This document shows, piece by piece, positions 43,988-53,536 of a stretch of 64,000 nucleotides of DNA; positions within the stretch are counted from its first letter, which is position 1, and each line of letters starts with the position of its first letter. Under the pieces are notes generated by a model. That model was not told the DNA's origin, made no database searches, and worked only from the letters and a program-made list of their open reading frames with translations. The DNA lies in assembly GCF_024741815.1 (NCBI RefSeq), contig NZ_CP102951.1, forward strand, positions 4,044,001-4,108,000. Reading direction: 5' to 3'. A program made the position numbers and the translations under genes. Origin of the DNA: Pseudomonas sp. LS1212. GTDB taxonomy: Bacteria; Pseudomonadota; Gammaproteobacteria; Pseudomonadales; Pseudomonadaceae.

Positions 43988-45070
43988 TTACAGATTCCGC
44001 AGTGCTGCGACTACCGCGTCGCCCATTTCCTGCGTACCCACCTTGGCACAACCAACCGACCAGATGTCGCCGGTGCGCAAACCTTGATCCAACACCAGGC
44101 TCACGGCTTTTTCAATGGCATCGGCCGCCGCGATCTGGTTGAAGCTGTAACGCAACATCATCGACACCGACAAAATGGTTGCCAGTGGGTTGGCAATGCC
44201 CTGGCCTGCGATGTCCGGTGCCGAGCCATGGCAAGGCTCGTACATGCCCTTGTTGTTGGCGTCCAGGGAAGCCGAAGGCAGCATGCCGATAGAACCGGTG
44301 AGCATGGAAGCCTCATCCGACAGAATGTCGCCAAACATGTTGTCCGTGACCATCACGTCGAACTGTTTGGGCGCACGCACCAGCTGCATCGCGGCATTAT
44401 CGACGTACATGTGGCTCAGCTCGACGTCCGGATAGTCCTTGGCCACTTCCTCGACCACTTCACGCCACAGTTGGCTCGACGCCAGGACGTTGGCCTTGTC
44501 CACCGAACAGAGCCTCTTGCCACGCACGCGAGCCATGTCAAAGCCGACCCGGGCGATGCGGCGGATTTCGCTCTCGCTGTACGGCAGCGTGTCATAGGCC
44601 TGGCGCTCGCCGCCTTCGAGCTCGCGATTACCCCGCGGTGCACCGAAGTAGATGCCGCCGGTCAGCTCACGGACGATCAGGATGTCCAGGCCGGAAACGA
44701 TCTCAGGCTTGAGCGACGAAGCGTCGGCCAGTTGCGGGTAGAGGATCGCCGGTCGCAGGTTGCCGAAAAGGCCCAGTTGCGAACGAATCTTCAGCAGGCC
44801 GCGCTCGGGGCGAATGTCACGCTCGAGCTTGTCCCACTTCGGCCCACCCACGGCGCCGAGCAGTACTGCATCGGCAACACGAGCGCGCGCGAGGGTTTCA
44901 TCGGCCAGCGGCACGCCATGCTTGTCGATCGCCGCACCACCGATGACATCGTGCTCCAGGGCGAACCCGAGCTGGAACTTGTCGTTGGCCAGCTCCAGTA
45001 CCTTGACCGCTTCGGCCATGATTTCCGGACCAATGCCATCACCTGGAAGAATCAGAATCTGCTTGCTCAT
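43988..45070 (-). CDS. leuB: 3-isopropylmalate dehydrogenase
   Basis: The 360-residue NAD-dependent enzyme oxidises and decarboxylates 3-isopropylmalate in leucine synthesis. ILILPGDGIGPEIMAEA opens the protein, the substrate region GGIYFG and DNMFGDILSDEASMLTGS (by its ends) carries the metal-binding Asp residues, and GSAPDIAGQGIANP is the cofactor loop. It is the last leu gene of the leftward leuC-leuD-methyltransferase-leuB cluster. Confidence 0.97.
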   Translation of the reverse strand: MSKQILILPGDGIGPEIMAEAVKVLELANDKFQLGFALEHDVIGGAAIDKHGVPLADETLARARVADAVLLGAVGGPKWDKLERDIRPERGLLKIRSQLGLFGNLRPAILYPQLADASSLKPEIVSGLDILIVRELTGGIYFGAPRGNRELEGGERQAYDTLPYSESEIRRIARVGFDMARVRGKRLCSVDKANVLASSQLWREVVEEVAKDYPDVELSHMYVDNAAMQLVRAPKQFDVMVTDNMFGDILSDEASMLTGSIGMLPSASLDANNKGMYEPCHGSAPDIAGQGIANPLATILSVSMMLRYSFNQIAAADAIEKAVSLVLDQGLRTGDIWSVGCAKVGTQEMGDAVVAALRNL

Positions 45071-45123
45071 GCTTTCCTCTATTCAATTGAAACGGCGCGC
45101 CGTGAGAGGCCGCCCGGTCAAGA

Positions 45124-45891
45124 CTATCGCTGGGCCCAGAGCACCAGGACATCGGTACTGAAGGAGCCATCATCGCTGATTTCGTAATACTGACGCACTT
45201 CTGCGCCCATGGCTTGCTGCAAATTGAGGATGGCGGCGCGCATCACTTCAGGGGTGCGCATCCGTTCGACCCAGGAACTGTATTCCAGGCGCAGGCGCTG
45301 ACGACTGTGGCTGCGGGTCTGCAGGCCGGCCTCGCTGACTTGGCGCAACCATTCGCCCGCCGAGTAATCGCGGACATGGCTGGTGTCGCGCAGCACTTCG
45401 ACGCTTTGCAGGTAAGTGTCGAGCAATGGGCTGCCAGGGGACATCACATCGATGAACGCCGCTACGCCGCCAGGCTTGAGCACCCGCCGCACTTCGCGCA
45501 GGGCCAGGCCCAGGTCGCTCCAGTGGTGCGCCGAATAGCGACTGAAGACGAAATCGAATTCGCCGTCGGCGAATGGCAGACGCTCCGCCGCCCCCAGCTG
45601 GGTAACCACATTGCCCAGCCCGCGTTCGCTGGCGGCAGCCGCTACCACATCGAGCATTTGCTGCGACAGATCATAGGCCACCACCTCGGCGACCAATGGC
45701 GCCACATGGAAACTGACATGACCGGCGCCGCAGCCCAGGTCCAGCACCCGAGCGGCGCCCTGCCCGGCCAGCTCGGCCTGGAGCAAGGCGAATTCGGTGC
45801 CCTGTGCGTGAACTGCGCTGCTCAGGTAGGCGGCGGCCTGTTCGCCGAATTGGCGCTGAACGACATCGGTGTGGGCGGTGTTGCTGGTCAT
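45124..45891 (-). CDS. Class I SAM-dependent methyltransferase
   Basis: The 255-residue protein has the SAM-binding glycine loop VLDLGCGAGHVSFH (about 48-61), then VVAYDLSQQML, FDFVFSRYSAHHW and LRRVLKPGG-type segments (LREVRRVLKPGGVAAF), in the usual order of UbiE-like methyltransferases. The substrate is unknown. It sits between leuD and leuB, an insertion into the leucine operon that I recall as common in pseudomonads. There are 53 bases to leuB. Confidence 0.9.
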   Translation of the reverse strand: MTSNTAHTDVVQRQFGEQAAAYLSSAVHAQGTEFALLQAELAGQGAARVLDLGCGAGHVSFHVAPLVAEVVAYDLSQQMLDVVAAAASERGLGNVVTQLGAAERLPFADGEFDFVFSRYSAHHWSDLGLALREVRRVLKPGGVAAFIDVMSPGSPLLDTYLQSVEVLRDTSHVRDYSAGEWLRQVSEAGLQTRSHSRQRLRLEYSSWVERMRTPEVMRAAILNLQQAMGAEVRQYYEISDDGSFSTDVLVLWAQR

Positions 45892-45928
45892 CTTGGTGTC
45901 CCTTTATTTTTTGGCTTGGCCTTGAGGG

Positions 45929-46006
45929 CCTCATCGCCGGCAAGCCGGCTCCCACAGAGGCCAGTGTTGCAGATTCCTCTGTGGGAGCTGGCTTGCCAGC
46001 GATGGC
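45929..46006. repeat. Inverted pair of REP-type repeats (REPIN)
   Basis: TCATCGCCGGCAAGCCGGCT followed by CCCACAGAGG (45931-45960), and the inverted CCTCTGTGGGAGCTGGCTTG followed by CCAGCGATGG (45976-46005), 15 bases apart. Same family as the pair near 42.7 kb. It lies between leuD and the methyltransferase gene, where it could terminate or stabilise the leucine transcript. Confidence 0.87.
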
Positions 46007-46027
46007 GTCAGCACGATCAACCACTAA

Positions 46028-46672
46028 TCACGCGTCGCGAAACAACCACGGCTGACTGGCACGATGCTTGGCTTCGAATGCGGCGATCGCGTCACCGTCC
46101 TGCAAGGTCAAACCGATATCGTCCAGGCCGTTGAGCAGGCAGTGCTTGCGGAACGCGTCGATCTCGAAGCTCAGGACCTTGCCATCCGGGCGGGTCACCG
46201 TCTGCGCCGCCAGGTCGATGGTCAGCTGGTAGCCAGGGTCGGCTTCAACCTGCTTGAACAGTTCGTCGACTTCAGCAAAGCTCAAGATGATCGGCAGCAG
46301 GCCATTCTTGAAGCTGTTGTTGAAGAAAATATCGGCGTAGCTCGGTGCGATGATGCTGCGAAAGCCATACTCCTCGAGCGCCCATGGGGCGTGCTCGCGG
46401 CTCGAACCGCAACCGAAGTTTTCCCGCGCCAGCAACACGCTGGCCCCCTGGTAACGCTCTTCATTGAGCACGAAGTCCGGATTCAGCGGGCGCCTGGAGT
46501 TGTCCTGGTAGGGCTGGCCAACGTCCAGGTAACGCCATTCGTCGAACAGGTTGGGGCCGAAACCGGTACGCTTGATCGACTTGAGAAATTGCTTGGGAAT
46601 GATCTGGTCGGTGTCCACGTTGGCACGATCCAACGGCGCGACAAGACCGGTATGCTGGGTAAAGGCTTTCAT
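46028..46672 (-). CDS. leuD: 3-isopropylmalate dehydratase, small subunit
   Basis: The 214-residue swivelling-domain subunit pairs with LeuC. The DTDQIIPKQFLKSI opening, ENFGCGSSREHAPWAL and the ADIFFNNSFKNGLLPI stretch are diagnostic. Its ATG overlaps the leuC stop by four bases. Confidence 0.97.
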   Translation of the reverse strand: MKAFTQHTGLVAPLDRANVDTDQIIPKQFLKSIKRTGFGPNLFDEWRYLDVGQPYQDNSRRPLNPDFVLNEERYQGASVLLARENFGCGSSREHAPWALEEYGFRSIIAPSYADIFFNNSFKNGLLPIILSFAEVDELFKQVEADPGYQLTIDLAAQTVTRPDGKVLSFEIDAFRKHCLLNGLDDIGLTLQDGDAIAAFEAKHRASQPWLFRDA

Positions 46673-48102
46673 GCTGCGCTCCCTTGAATCAACTCGCGAA
46701 CATCGACAAAACGACCCGTCACCGCCGCCGCGGCAGCCATGGCCGGGCTGACCAGGTGGGTGCGGCCACCGGCGCCCTGGCGACCCTCGAAGTTACGGTT
46801 GGAGGTCGAGGCACAGTGCTCGCCCGACTCCAGGCGGTCCGGGTTCATCGCCAGGCACATCGAGCAGCCAGGCTCACGCCACTCGAAACCGGCCTCGAGG
46901 AAAATCTTGTCCAGGCCTTCCTGTTCGGCTTGCGCCTTGACCAGGCCCGAGCCTGGCACGACGAGGGCCTGCTTGATGGTCGAAGCCACCTTGCGGCCCT
47001 TGGCAATAGCAGCAGCAGCGCGCAAGTCTTCAATCCGCGAGTTGGTGCACGAACCGATGAATACGCGGTCGAGCTGAATGTCGGTGATCGCCTGGTTGGC
47101 ATGCAGGCCCATGTACTTCAGGGCGCGCTCGATGGAACCGCGCTTGACCAGATCAGCTTCCTGCGCGGGATCCGGCACGTTCTGATCAACGGCCAGGACC
47201 ATTTCCGGGGAAGTGCCCCAGCTGACTTGCGGCTTGATCTGGCTGGCGTCGAGCTCGACCACGGTGTCGAACGTCGCATCGGCATCGGAAACCAGGTCTT
47301 TCCAGGCCTCGACGGCCATCTCCCACTCGGCGCCCTTGGGCGCGAACGGACGGCCCTTGACGTATTCGACGGTCTTTTCATCGGCAGCGACCAGGCCCAC
47401 CCGCGCGCCGGCCTCGATGGCCATGTTGCAGATGGTCATGCGCCCTTCGACGGACAGGTCGCGGATCGCGCTACCGGCGAATTCGATGGCATGGCCGTTG
47501 CCGCCGGCAGTGCCGATCTTGCCGATCACAGCCAGGACGATGTCCTTGGCGGTTACGCCGAAGGGCAACTGGCCCTCCACGCGCACCAGCATGTTTTTCA
47601 TTTTCTTGGCGACCAGGCACTGGGTGGCAAGCACGTGCTCGACCTCGGAAGTGCCGATCCCGTGCGCCAGGGCGCCGAAAGCGCCGTGGGTCGAGGTGTG
47701 CGAGTCACCGCAGACCACGGTCATGCCCGGCAAGGTCGCGCCCTGCTCCGGGCCAATGACGTGGACGATGCCCTGGCGCACGTCATTCATCTTGAACTCG
47801 GTGATGCCATACTCATCGCAGTTATCGTCCAGCGTCTGGACCTGCAGGCGCGACACCTGATCGACGATGGCGTCGATGCCACCCTTGCGTTCCGGGGTGG
47901 TGGGCACGTTGTGGTCGGGCGTTGCGATGTTGGCATCGATGCGCCAGGGCTTACGACCAGCCAGGCGCAGGCCTTCGAAGGCCTGCGGCGACGTCACTTC
48001 GTGAATGATGTGACGATCGATATAGATAAGCGCCGACCCATCGTCGCGCTGCTTGACCAAATGCGAATCCCAGAGCTTGTCGTAGAGCGTTTTGCCGGCC
48101 AT
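46669..48102 (-). CDS. leuC: 3-isopropylmalate dehydratase, large subunit
   Basis: The 477-residue 4Fe-4S enzyme isomerises 2- to 3-isopropylmalate. VCGDSHTSTHGAFGALAHGIG (by its ends), the cluster ligands in FIGSCTNSR and EPGCSMCLAMN, and the ASTSNRNFEGRQG segment are present. The ATG at 48102 with a GAGGAA site is preferred to the earlier in-frame codon. It is the first gene of the leucine cluster and faces the LysR regulator across 131 bases. Confidence 0.97.
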   Translation of the reverse strand: MAGKTLYDKLWDSHLVKQRDDGSALIYIDRHIIHEVTSPQAFEGLRLAGRKPWRIDANIATPDHNVPTTPERKGGIDAIVDQVSRLQVQTLDDNCDEYGITEFKMNDVRQGIVHVIGPEQGATLPGMTVVCGDSHTSTHGAFGALAHGIGTSEVEHVLATQCLVAKKMKNMLVRVEGQLPFGVTAKDIVLAVIGKIGTAGGNGHAIEFAGSAIRDLSVEGRMTICNMAIEAGARVGLVAADEKTVEYVKGRPFAPKGAEWEMAVEAWKDLVSDADATFDTVVELDASQIKPQVSWGTSPEMVLAVDQNVPDPAQEADLVKRGSIERALKYMGLHANQAITDIQLDRVFIGSCTNSRIEDLRAAAAIAKGRKVASTIKQALVVPGSGLVKAQAEQEGLDKIFLEAGFEWREPGCSMCLAMNPDRLESGEHCASTSNRNFEGRQGAGGRTHLVSPAMAAAAAVTGRFVDVRELIQGSAA

Positions 48103-48136
48103 CAGACTGTTCCTCATCAGCGTCTTTCTATGCCAA

Positions 48137-48173
48137 TAACCCCTTGGCTTGTGCGGTCGATCCTAGGGGGTTA
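48137..48173. promoter_or_regulatory. Inverted repeat in the leuC/LysR divergent promoter
   Basis: TAACCCC (48137-48143) and GGGGTTA (48167-48173) form a perfect inverted repeat with a 23-base spacer, midway between the divergent leuC and LysR starts. It is a plausible binding site for the LysR protein; this is inferred from position only. Confidence 0.45.
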
Positions 48174-48233
48174 CATTCAATAACTCAAATTCATAATTTT
48201 TATGCTTTGGATAACCAACAGGAATCCGAATCC

Positions 48234-49112
48234 ATGGACCTCGCCAACCTCAATGCCTTTATTGCCATTGCCGAGACAGGCAGCTTCTCCGGGGCCGGCG
48301 AGCGCCTCCATTTGACCCAGCCTGCCATCAGCAAACGCATCGCCGGCCTGGAGCAACAACTCGACGTGCGCCTGTTCGACCGGCTGGGCCGCGAAGTCAG
48401 CCTGACCGAAGCCGGCCGGGCCCTGCTGCCCAGGGCCTATCAGATTATCAATGTACTGGATGACACCCGGAGGGCCCTGACCAATCTCAGCGGCGAAGTC
48501 AGCGGGCGGCTGACGCTGGCCACCAGCCACCATATCGGCCTGCACCGGTTGCCGCCGCTGTTGCGCGAATTCACCCGTCGCTATCCGGCCGTCGCCCTGG
48601 ACATCCAGTTTCTCGACTCGGAAGTGGCCTATGAAGAAATCCTCCATGGCCGCGCCGAACTGGCCGTGATCACCCTCGCCCCCGACCCGCACGCGCTGAT
48701 CAAGGCCGTACCCGTCTGGGAAGACCCCCTGGATTTCGTCGCCGCCCCCGAACACAGCCTGGCGTTGCAGGGCGCCGTGAGCCTGGCCGACATCGCTCAT
48801 CATCCGGCCGTGTTTCCGGGTGGCAACACCTTCACCCACCATATCGTCCGGCGTCTGTTCGAGGCCCAGGGGCTGACGCCCAACATCGCCATGAGCACCA
48901 ACTACCTGGAGACCATCAAGATGATGGTTTCCATCGGACTAGCCTGGAGTGTGCTACCACGTACTATGCTCGATGAACAGGTGGCACGCATTTCGTTGCC
49001 GGGCATTCAGCTCTCGCGCCAGCTAGGCTACATCCTGCACACCGAACGAACACTCTCCAATGCTGCGCGTGCTTTTATGTCATTGCTGGATATGCACAGA
49101 AACCTGTCCTGA
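48234..49112 (+). CDS. LysR-family transcriptional regulator
   Basis: The 292-residue protein has the N-terminal winged helix (LNAFIAIAETGSFSGAGERLHLTQPAISKRI, by its ends, residues 6-36) and a C-terminal periplasmic-binding-like effector domain. The ATG at 48234 gives the usual length. Being divergent from leuC, it is the probable regulator of leuCD(B); an isopropylmalate-type coinducer would fit, as for LeuO/IlvY-like regulators, but is not shown by the sequence. Confidence 0.92.
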   Translation: MDLANLNAFIAIAETGSFSGAGERLHLTQPAISKRIAGLEQQLDVRLFDRLGREVSLTEAGRALLPRAYQIINVLDDTRRALTNLSGEVSGRLTLATSHHIGLHRLPPLLREFTRRYPAVALDIQFLDSEVAYEEILHGRAELAVITLAPDPHALIKAVPVWEDPLDFVAAPEHSLALQGAVSLADIAHHPAVFPGGNTFTHHIVRRLFEAQGLTPNIAMSTNYLETIKMMVSIGLAWSVLPRTMLDEQVARISLPGIQLSRQLGYILHTERTLSNAARAFMSLLDMHRNLS

Positions 49113-49179
49113 AGCGACACCCTGAAACACCCGTATCGATCGATCGAAGGAAGTTGCATACGCCAAAGGTCTGGTATCC

Positions 49180-52100
49180 ATGCCCAAATCAGCTAGACGC
49201 TTTCCGCACTTGCCGCGTATCCATGCGGCTGATCCTCAGGAGTCGGAGCAAACATGGGAGAGCGCTCCCCAATTGCTGGCCGCGCTGAATGGCGCGCACC
49301 TGGGCGCCTGGTTCTGGGACTTCGAGAGTGGACAGATCAGCTGGTCGCGGGCCACCCAGGCGCTGTTTGGCTATGACCCGCAGCAACCGCTGCCCAATGA
49401 CATCGACTATATCGACCTGTTGCCGCTGGAGGATCGGGCCCGGACTATCCAGGCTTTTCACGCGGTGTTGTGTGGCGAGCCGGTAGAACAGGCCATGCGG
49501 CATCGGATCCGCTGGCCGGACGGCAGCCTTCATTGGCTGGAAATCAATGGCAGCCTGGTCAAAAGCAAGACCGGCGCCCCCCAGATGGTGGGTGTGATTC
49601 GTGAGATCACCCGCCAGCGCGAGCGGGAAACGGCCCTGATCAACTCCGAAAAGCGCTTCGCCACCCTGTTTCACCTGAGCCCCAATGTTGTCCTCCTGAC
49701 CCGACGCGCCGACGGCCTGATCTACGAGGTCAACCAGCACTTCGAGAAGATCCTCGGCTGGGCCGGGCACCAGATCGTCAACAAGACCACGCTCGAGCTG
49801 GGCCTGTGGGTCAACCCGGAGCAGCGCCACCAGGTGCTGGAGGCGACCCGTGGCAATAGCGAACCGATCAACCTGGAAGTACAACTGCGTGCCAGCAGCG
49901 GCCAGATCCATGACGGCATACTCTGCGCCCAGAACATCGAAATGGAGGGTGTCGCCTACCTGTTGAGCACCTTTATCGACACCAGCGAGCACAAACGCGC
50001 CGAACAGGCGCTCAAGGACAGCCAGGAACGCCTCGACCTGGCGCTGGACTCGGCGCAGTTGGGCACCTGGGACTGGCATATTCCCAGCGGCATGCTCTAT
50101 GGCTCGGCACGTGCAGCCCAGTTGCATGGCTTGGCGCCCATGCCCTTCCATGAATCCTTTGAAGCGTTCTTCGAGGGTGTGCCCGACGAGGAACGCAATA
50201 CCATGCGCCAGGCCTACCGCAGCCTGCGCGAAGGCCCGGCCGGCAATTACCAGGTCACCTACCGCATTGCGCTGGAAAACGGCGCCTCACGCTACATCGA
50301 AAGCCGCGCCCGCCTGTATCGCGACGAACAGGGTAACCCACTGCGCATGGCCGGCACCCTGCTCGACATTACCGACCAGGTCGAGCGCGAACAACGCCTG
50401 ACCAGCTCTGAAGAGAAATTTGCCAGCCTGTTCCAGGCCAGCCCCGACCCGATCTGCGTCACTCGCCAGGAAACCGGCCAGTTCATCGAAATAAACCCGG
50501 CTTTTACCCAGACCTTCGGCTGGACCGCCGAAGAAGTGATCAATCACAGTGCCGAGGAGATCGGCTTCTGGGCTGGCTCGGCCAAGCGCTTGCAACGGAT
50601 CGAACAGGTGATCCGCGACCAGGCCTTGAACAACGTCGCCGTCACCGTCAACCACAAGAATGGCAATAGCCTCACCTGCGTGATCTCGAGACGGCTGATC
50701 ACGGTCGAAAACCAGCCGTGCAGTGTCATTACCCTGCGCGACATCACCCAGCAACAGCGCGCCGAGGCAGCACTCAAGGCCAGCGAAGAGAAGTTCGCCA
50801 AGGCGTTTCACTCCAGCCCCGACGCCATCACCCTCACCGACCGCGAAACCGGCCGCTACCTGGAGGTCAACGACGGCTTCTGCCGCCTGACCGGCTACCG
50901 TGCCGATGAGGTCATCGGACGTACGGTCCACGAAATCGGCATCTGGGCCGACGAAAAGCAGCGCACCTTTCTCCTCCACGACCTGCAAGAAAATGGACGC
51001 GTTCACCACCGCGAAATGATCGGCCGCAACAAGCGAGGCGAGATCCTCACTGTCGAGGTTTCGGTAGAGCCGCTGACCGTCAACGAATCGCCCTGCCTGC
51101 TGATGACTGCCCGCGACGTCAGCCAACTGAAGAATGCCCAGGCGCAAATCCGCCACCTGGCCTATCACGACCCCCTGACCAACCTGCCCAACCGCGCATT
51201 GCTGATGGACCGGCTGAGCCAGCAGATCGCCCTTCTCAAGCGCCACAATCTGCGCGGCGCACTGTTGTTCCTCGACCTGGATCACTTCAAGCACATCAAT
51301 GATTCGCTCGGCCACCCGGTGGGCGACACCGTGCTGAAGATCATCACCGCCCGTCTGGAAGCCAGCGTGCGCATGGAAGATACCGTCGCCCGCCTGGGGG
51401 GCGACGAATTCGTCGTGCTGCTCAGCGGCCTCGAAGGTTCGCGCAGCCAGGTGGCCCAGCAAGTGCGCACCCTGGCCGACACCTTGCGCGAATTGCTGGC
51501 CGAACCCATGTCGCTGGACGGTCAGCGGCTGCAGGTCACGCCCAGCATCGGCGTGGCGCTGATCCCCGACCACGGTTCGACACCGGCCGACCTGCTCAAG
51601 CGCGCCGATATCGCCCTCTACAAGGCCAAGGACTCGGGCCGCAACACCACGCAGATGTTCCATAGCACCATGCAGAAGGCCGCCAGCGAACGCCTGCAGA
51701 TGGAGAGCGACCTGCGCCAGGCGATGACCCGCGGCGAATTGAACTTGCACTTCCAACCGCAGGTCGATGCCCGTGACAGCCGCATCGTCGGGGCCGAGGT
51801 ACTGCTGCGCTGGTATCACCCGCAACTGGGCCAACAGGCCCCGGCGCAATTCATCCGGGTGCTGGAAGAAAGCGGCCTGATTCTGGAGGTTGGCTCCTGG
51901 ATACTCGAAGAAGCGTGCGGCGCTTGTGCTCAGCTACTGAACGAGGGCCTGATCGACGCCAGCCATTTCAGCCTGTGCGTGAACATCAGCCCGCGCCAGT
52001 TCCGCCAGAATGACTTCGCCGAACGGGTCGAACGCAGCCTGAAGGCTTATCACCTGCCCTGCACCATACTCAGGCTGGAGATTACCGAGGGCATCGTGAT

Positions 52101-52464
52101 CCAGAACCTGGATGACACGATCAACAAGATGCGCGCCCTGAAGAAGCTCGGCGTGAGCTTTGCCATGGACGATTTCGGCACCGGTTACTCATCGCTGACC
52201 TACCTCAAGCGCCTGCCAGTGGATGCACTCAAGATCGACCAGTCATTCATCCGCGACGCCACCCAGGACCCCAACGACGCCGAGATCGTTCGCGCGATCG
52301 TGGCCATGGCCCGCAGCCTGGACCTGGCGGTCATCGCCGAAGGTGTGGAACTGTCCGAGCAACTGGAGTTTCTCCAACAGCTTGGCTGCCACTTGTATCA
52401 GGGGTACCTGCACAGCCGCCCACTGCCATTGATCGAGTTCCGCAAGCTGCTGCTTGAACAGTAA
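49180..52464 (+). CDS. Five-PAS GGDEF-EAL cyclic-di-GMP protein
   Basis: The 1094-residue protein has no membrane span. Five PAS repeats occupy about residues 30-655, each ending in a DIT/EIT-type signature (VIREITRQ, LLDITDQ, LRDITQQ, ARDVSQ). The GGDEF domain (about 660-825) has an intact GGDEF at 740-744 and a product-inhibition site RMED five residues upstream. The EAL domain (about 838-1090) reads EVLLR at 873-877, with the DDFGTGYSSL loop and the second EGVE present. Both diguanylate cyclase and phosphodiesterase sites look usable. It probably senses small ligands or redox state in the cytosol. Its own gene; converges with dusC. Confidence 0.93.
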   Translation: MPKSARRFPHLPRIHAADPQESEQTWESAPQLLAALNGAHLGAWFWDFESGQISWSRATQALFGYDPQQPLPNDIDYIDLLPLEDRARTIQAFHAVLCGEPVEQAMRHRIRWPDGSLHWLEINGSLVKSKTGAPQMVGVIREITRQRERETALINSEKRFATLFHLSPNVVLLTRRADGLIYEVNQHFEKILGWAGHQIVNKTTLELGLWVNPEQRHQVLEATRGNSEPINLEVQLRASSGQIHDGILCAQNIEMEGVAYLLSTFIDTSEHKRAEQALKDSQERLDLALDSAQLGTWDWHIPSGMLYGSARAAQLHGLAPMPFHESFEAFFEGVPDEERNTMRQAYRSLREGPAGNYQVTYRIALENGASRYIESRARLYRDEQGNPLRMAGTLLDITDQVEREQRLTSSEEKFASLFQASPDPICVTRQETGQFIEINPAFTQTFGWTAEEVINHSAEEIGFWAGSAKRLQRIEQVIRDQALNNVAVTVNHKNGNSLTCVISRRLITVENQPCSVITLRDITQQQRAEAALKASEEKFAKAFHSSPDAITLTDRETGRYLEVNDGFCRLTGYRADEVIGRTVHEIGIWADEKQRTFLLHDLQENGRVHHREMIGRNKRGEILTVEVSVEPLTVNESPCLLMTARDVSQLKNAQAQIRHLAYHDPLTNLPNRALLMDRLSQQIALLKRHNLRGALLFLDLDHFKHINDSLGHPVGDTVLKIITARLEASVRMEDTVARLGGDEFVVLLSGLEGSRSQVAQQVRTLADTLRELLAEPMSLDGQRLQVTPSIGVALIPDHGSTPADLLKRADIALYKAKDSGRNTTQMFHSTMQKAASERLQMESDLRQAMTRGELNLHFQPQVDARDSRIVGAEVLLRWYHPQLGQQAPAQFIRVLEESGLILEVGSWILEEACGACAQLLNEGLIDASHFSLCVNISPRQFRQNDFAERVERSLKAYHLPCTILRLEITEGIVIQNLDDTINKMRALKKLGVSFAMDDFGTGYSSLTYLKRLPVDALKIDQSFIRDATQDPNDAEIVRAIVAMARSLDLAVIAEGVELSEQLEFLQQLGCHLYQGYLHSRPLPLIEFRKLLLEQ

Positions 52465-52488
52465 AACCGAACCCATCTGAAAAAATCT

Positions 52489-53448
52489 TCAGGCAGCGAT
52501 GCTTTGCTCAACCCCGATCAGCCGGCTGATCTGTGCGCAATCGCTCTCGCGGCGCAAGGCGGTGAACAACTCCACGGCCTCGGGGTAACTGCGCGTCAGC
52601 ATGGCCACCCATTGCTTCAACCGACCCGGTGCGCTACGCGGGGTAAGTTTGCCGACGGCCTGGCACCAGAAGTCCTGGATCAGCGGCATCAGCTCGTCCC
52701 AGTGCATGGCCGGCAGCTCGATGCCCGCGCGCGCTGCAGCGATCTGCCGCGCCAGGTCGGGCCGCGAGACCAGCCCGCGGCCGAGCATGATGTCCTCCAC
52801 GCCACTGACCTCGCGGCAGCGCCGCCAGTCTTCGACCGTCCAGACTTCACCATTGGCGAAAACCGGCACCTTGACCACTTCCTGCACCCGCGCCACCCAC
52901 TCCCAATGGGCCGGCGGCTTGTAGCCATCGACCTTGGTCCGCGCATGGACGACGATCTGTTCGGCACCGCCTTCAGCCAGGGCGATGGCGCACTCCATGG
53001 CGCCGTCGGGGCTGTCGAAGCCCAGGCGCATCTTGGCCGTCACCGGAATTGCAGCCGGAACCGCCCGCCGCACATGGGCAAGAATGCTGTGCAGCAGCTC
53101 CGGCTCCTTGAGCAGCACGGCGCCACCGCGGGACTTGTTCACGGTTTTGGCCGGGCAACCGAAGTTCAGGTCGATCACTGGCGCACCCAGTTCGCAGGCC
53201 AATGCGGCGTTTTCGGCCAGGCACACGGGGTCGGACCCGAGCAACTGCACCCGCAACGGAACGCCCGCCGCAGTCGCAGCGCCCTGCTGCAGCTCCGGCG
53301 CCAGCTTGTGGAATTGGCTGGGCGGCAGCAGCATGTCATTCACCCGGATGAACTCGGTGACACACCAGTCGATACCGCCGACCTGGGTCAGCACGTCACG
53401 CAGGATGTTGTCGACCAACCCCTCCATCGGCGCCAGGGCAATTTGCAT
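52489..53448 (-). CDS. dusC: tRNA-dihydrouridine(16) synthase
   Basis: The 319-residue FMN enzyme reduces U16 in tRNA. MQIALAPMEGLVDNILRDVL (by its ends) opens the protein, the catalytic Cys98 is in NFGCPAKTVNKSRGGA, and KMRLGFD and VHARTK follow. Length and the Cys98 position match E. coli DusC. The ATG at 53448 is chosen because homology begins there; an in-frame extension upstream runs over a terminator. Confidence 0.93.
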   Translation of the reverse strand: MQIALAPMEGLVDNILRDVLTQVGGIDWCVTEFIRVNDMLLPPSQFHKLAPELQQGAATAAGVPLRVQLLGSDPVCLAENAALACELGAPVIDLNFGCPAKTVNKSRGGAVLLKEPELLHSILAHVRRAVPAAIPVTAKMRLGFDSPDGAMECAIALAEGGAEQIVVHARTKVDGYKPPAHWEWVARVQEVVKVPVFANGEVWTVEDWRRCREVSGVEDIMLGRGLVSRPDLARQIAAARAGIELPAMHWDELMPLIQDFWCQAVGKLTPRSAPGRLKQWVAMLTRSYPEAVELFTALRRESDCAQISRLIGVEQSIAA

Positions 53449-53486
53449 GGGAACGTCTCGAGCGTAAAAGGCGCGCAGTGTAGCAA

Positions 53487-53511
53487 AAACAGCGCACCAG
53501 GACTGGTGCGC
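53487..53511 (-). terminator. Intrinsic terminator after the thioesterase gene
   Basis: The nine-pair stem GCGCACCAG/CTGGTGCGC (53492-53511), read leftward, is followed by TGTTTTTG. It separates the thioesterase gene from dusC. Confidence 0.75.
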
Positions 53512-53536
53512 CACTGCGACAGCCTGGCGGCAGCTG

